From Agarophyton chilense (lineage: Eukaryota > Rhodophyta > Florideophyceae > Gracilariales > Gracilariaceae), in assembly GCA_030374765.1 (NCBI GenBank), contig JARGXX010000022.1, positions 62,001-126,000 of the forward strand: 64,000 nucleotides of DNA. The letters run 5' to 3'. The notes below the pieces were generated by a model. The model worked only from the letters and a program-made list of their open reading frames with translations, was not told where the DNA came from and made no database searches. Shown here piece after piece: positions 62,072-64,000 of this stretch (its first letter is position 1; each line of letters starts with the position of its first letter). The position numbers were made by a program, and so were the translations under genes.

Positions 62072-62429
62072 TGCAACTGACGTTGCAGTATGAGCCTACA
62101 GCGAGTGGAGGCGATATTTGGAACGTTTCAAAGAGAGTGCAGAAATGCAAACTTTGTCTCTTTAGGCTGGTATGTAGGGGTACGAATGCAAGAAGTTGCG
62201 CGGCCGATGCGGAATTCTACATGATTTTAACAGCATTATTTGCACCTGCACTCTCCCGCCATCTCAGGAGAGAGCTGACGCCCAATAGGGGCTGGAATCA
62301 GCGCAGACACTGTGCCAACACCAGGCTTCACCCCTTACATAGGGGTCTCTGCCAAACCTCCTCTCAGTAGTGTCGAGATATCGAACTGCCAGCCGCAAAG
62401 CACGTACATCGTTAATTGTCTACGTTCCA
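62072..62429 (+). repeat. Solo LTR of the outer gypsy family, with perfect target duplication
   Basis: 358 bp from TGCAAC to GTTCCA, aligning end to end with the outer element's LTRs in the opposite orientation to them. It is flanked on both sides by GCCTC (62067-62071 and 62430-62434), a 5-bp target-site duplication. No internal region adjoins it, so it is the usual product of recombination between the two LTRs of a full element. Confidence 0.88.
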
Positions 62430-62434
62430 GCCTC

Positions 62435-64000
62435 CCTACTTTTTCAGTTTTTTTAGACGTAGCGCAAGCTGACAATTCCTATGGAACCGGATGTGGGCGT
62501 TAAAGAATATAAAGGTGAGGAAGAATCAAGAACAACGAAGAGATTTCAGCACGCTCGTTCTAGAGGTATTCAAGGAGGCACATTAAAAGGAGAGGGCGAA
62601 AGGGCAGGGCACCAGCGTCATGGGAAGACCTAACGAAAGACTGCACGTCGAAGACAGAAGCAGGAGAACAAATGCCGCCTAAAAGCAAGCCTGTCGTTGA
62701 GAAAATCCGGCGATCGCTCGTGCTCGAGCCAAGCGCCACCATCGAAAGGAAGCTAACCGTTAATACCAATAATAAGCCAATCATCACTGCGCGGCGCAGA
62801 AGCAGAATGCTAAAGAGAACTGGAAAGCGGTCACGATTGTAAAAGCGGTTGACACGTAAAACAAAGAAATAAATCCTGTGATGGAGGCTGACGTACGTGA
62901 AGGCGTGAGTCAGAGCGACCGTTAGATGAGAGATAGTGCATCAACGCAACTGCTCCCTCATCTGGGTTGCCGAGTCGCCGTCCAGTACGCCATACTCCTG
63001 TCAGTGGCCCACGTATGATTCAAATATCGCTTTCCCGCAGCTCTATCACTCGATAGTGATACGTATTCGAGGTGCGTGGCGATGATGGCGGCGATGGGGT
63101 CCAGGTTGAGGATGCTGGTGCAGAAGAGGATAACAGTGATGGAAAGGATCCTCCTATAGCAACTGAGGGAGATGGAGAACCAAAAAGCCTCCCAGCGGGT
63201 GAGAAACTGGAGCGTGGTTCATTGAAAATAGGAAGAGACATAATGTGATACAGTATGCAGAAGCAGGATTGTACCGAGCGGTTTAGCGTCGGTTGTGAGT
63301 GTACCACGCATACGCACCGAAGCACCGGTTGGCGGTTAGTGAAATTGGTGATCACTGCCACCGGGCGAGTCCGGAAACGTGCGGAAGGAAGGAACGGCTT
63401 GAAATCTGTAGAAGAACCGTTCGGAGTAGTCGTTGATCTGCGCAGAAGACGAAGGCAAAAGGCTATGCGTGCTTACCGTTTAATACCAAGGGTGGCAGCG
63501 GAGTCTGGGTTCTTATATGCACCGGGGCTCAGGTCCTACTTTAAAGCCTACCCTACTCTAACGAAAAATTAAATAATTACTAGAGCTATCCCAGTGTTCA
63601 TGCACATGTACGGTCTCGCGATCTTGCGAAGAACCGATACTGGCCCGCGCGACACCAGTACATAATTAAAACCGTGCGGCGCGAACGCTCATTTCGATCG
63701 GTTGAATGAAGACCATTTATCGCCCCCGTTCTTTTGAGAGGAGTCGGATTCAACGCCCCGAGCGGCAATTTCTAGGAGAACACGTCTGACGCCGCCAGTC
63801 GAGGGATTAGAGCGCATCAGTGCAACGAGGTTCGTTCAGTGGCAACCAACAAAGCAGCCACCCGCTTTGGTATTTGCGCGCACGAACACCACGGCGGGCG
63901 AATTCCGTACGGTCGGATCCGGACCCTGTGTGGGTCGGACCGCACCACTGAGATACACGCGAGACCTCCGTTCGGTGTGGCTTGGCATAAATGGGAGGAC
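62435..64000. other. Gene-free right end
   Basis: No recognisable gene. A 56-codon basic frame starts at 62671 (MPPKSKPVVEKIRRSL) and ends at 62841, but nothing else supports it. The last kilobase is GC-richer. Any gene here would need to be spliced or to continue beyond the window. Confidence 0.45.

Noticed and set aside
62671-62841. 56-codon basic frame MPPKSKPVVEKIRRSL...
   Set aside because: It has an ATG and protein-like composition, but there is no homology, no partner domain and no splice evidence; too short to call.
1-64000. CRISPR arrays, bacterial operons or prophage
   Set aside because: Spliceosomal introns, eukaryotic-only gene families and retroelements show this is eukaryotic nuclear DNA; no regularly spaced repeats were seen.

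Overview
The window is nuclear DNA from an intron-poor alga, most likely a florideophyte-type red alga. This is inference from four things: a plastid-type ferritin, an ArgC and a ribosome recycling factor with organelle-like leaders, very short spliceosomal introns in only a few genes, and a tRNA-Asp with extra bases in its D-loop (D-loop introns in nuclear tRNAs are known from the red alga Cyanidioschyzon). Plant-type, fungal-type and animal-type families such as EDEM, TDP2, Dsc3 and RPA-interacting protein occur together.

The left quarter (about 1.3-17.4 kb) is mobile-element territory. An old Ty3/gypsy chromovirus-like element on the minus strand (LTRs 1286-1640 and 17011-17366) was split by a younger Ty3/gypsy chromovirus-like element on the plus strand (LTRs about 4950-5585 and 15024-15635). 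The inner element carries a block of unrecognised antisense coding-like sequence near its 3' end. A solo LTR of the outer family, with a perfect 5-bp target duplication, lies at 62072-62429. A fragment of a DIRS-like tyrosine-recombinase retroelement lies at about 27.2-28.4 kb. All are fossils.

From 20 to 60 kb the window is gene-rich. In order: EDEM-like mannosidase (-), a beta-hydroxyacid dehydrogenase (+), TDP2 (-), a hypothetical protein (+), an ABCF/GCN20 ATPase (+), ferritin (+), prefoldin subunit 5 (+), RAD51 (-), tRNA-Asp (+), ArgC (+), AP-1/2 beta-adaptin (-), a Dsc3-like membrane ubiquitin-like protein (+), NUP133 (-), ribosome recycling factor (+), AFG2/SPATA5 AAA ATPase (-), SNU13 (+), CSN8 (-), NOP4/RBM28 (+), CDK5RAP1-like methylthiotransferase (-), a small two-TM protein (-) and RPA-interacting protein (-). 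Twelve consecutive protein genes, from prefoldin 5 to CDK5RAP1, strictly alternate in strand. Convergent ends lie 28-272 bp apart. Divergent starts are mostly 475-600 bp apart, suggesting a chain of shared bidirectional promoters.

Four introns of 73-83 nt can be read directly in three genes (prefoldin 5, SNU13, RRF). Each has GTATGT/GTAAGA/GTGAGT-like donors, an ACTAAC/ACTAAG/ACTAAT branch site 18-25 nt before the acceptor, and an AG acceptor. The genes are mostly housekeeping. Three act in ribosome or snoRNP assembly (AFG2, SNU13, NOP4/RBM28), and AFG2 and SNU13 share a divergent promoter region. The right end (59.6-64 kb) is gene-poor, begins with an AT-rich stretch, and holds one possible J-domain-like small gene plus the solo LTR.
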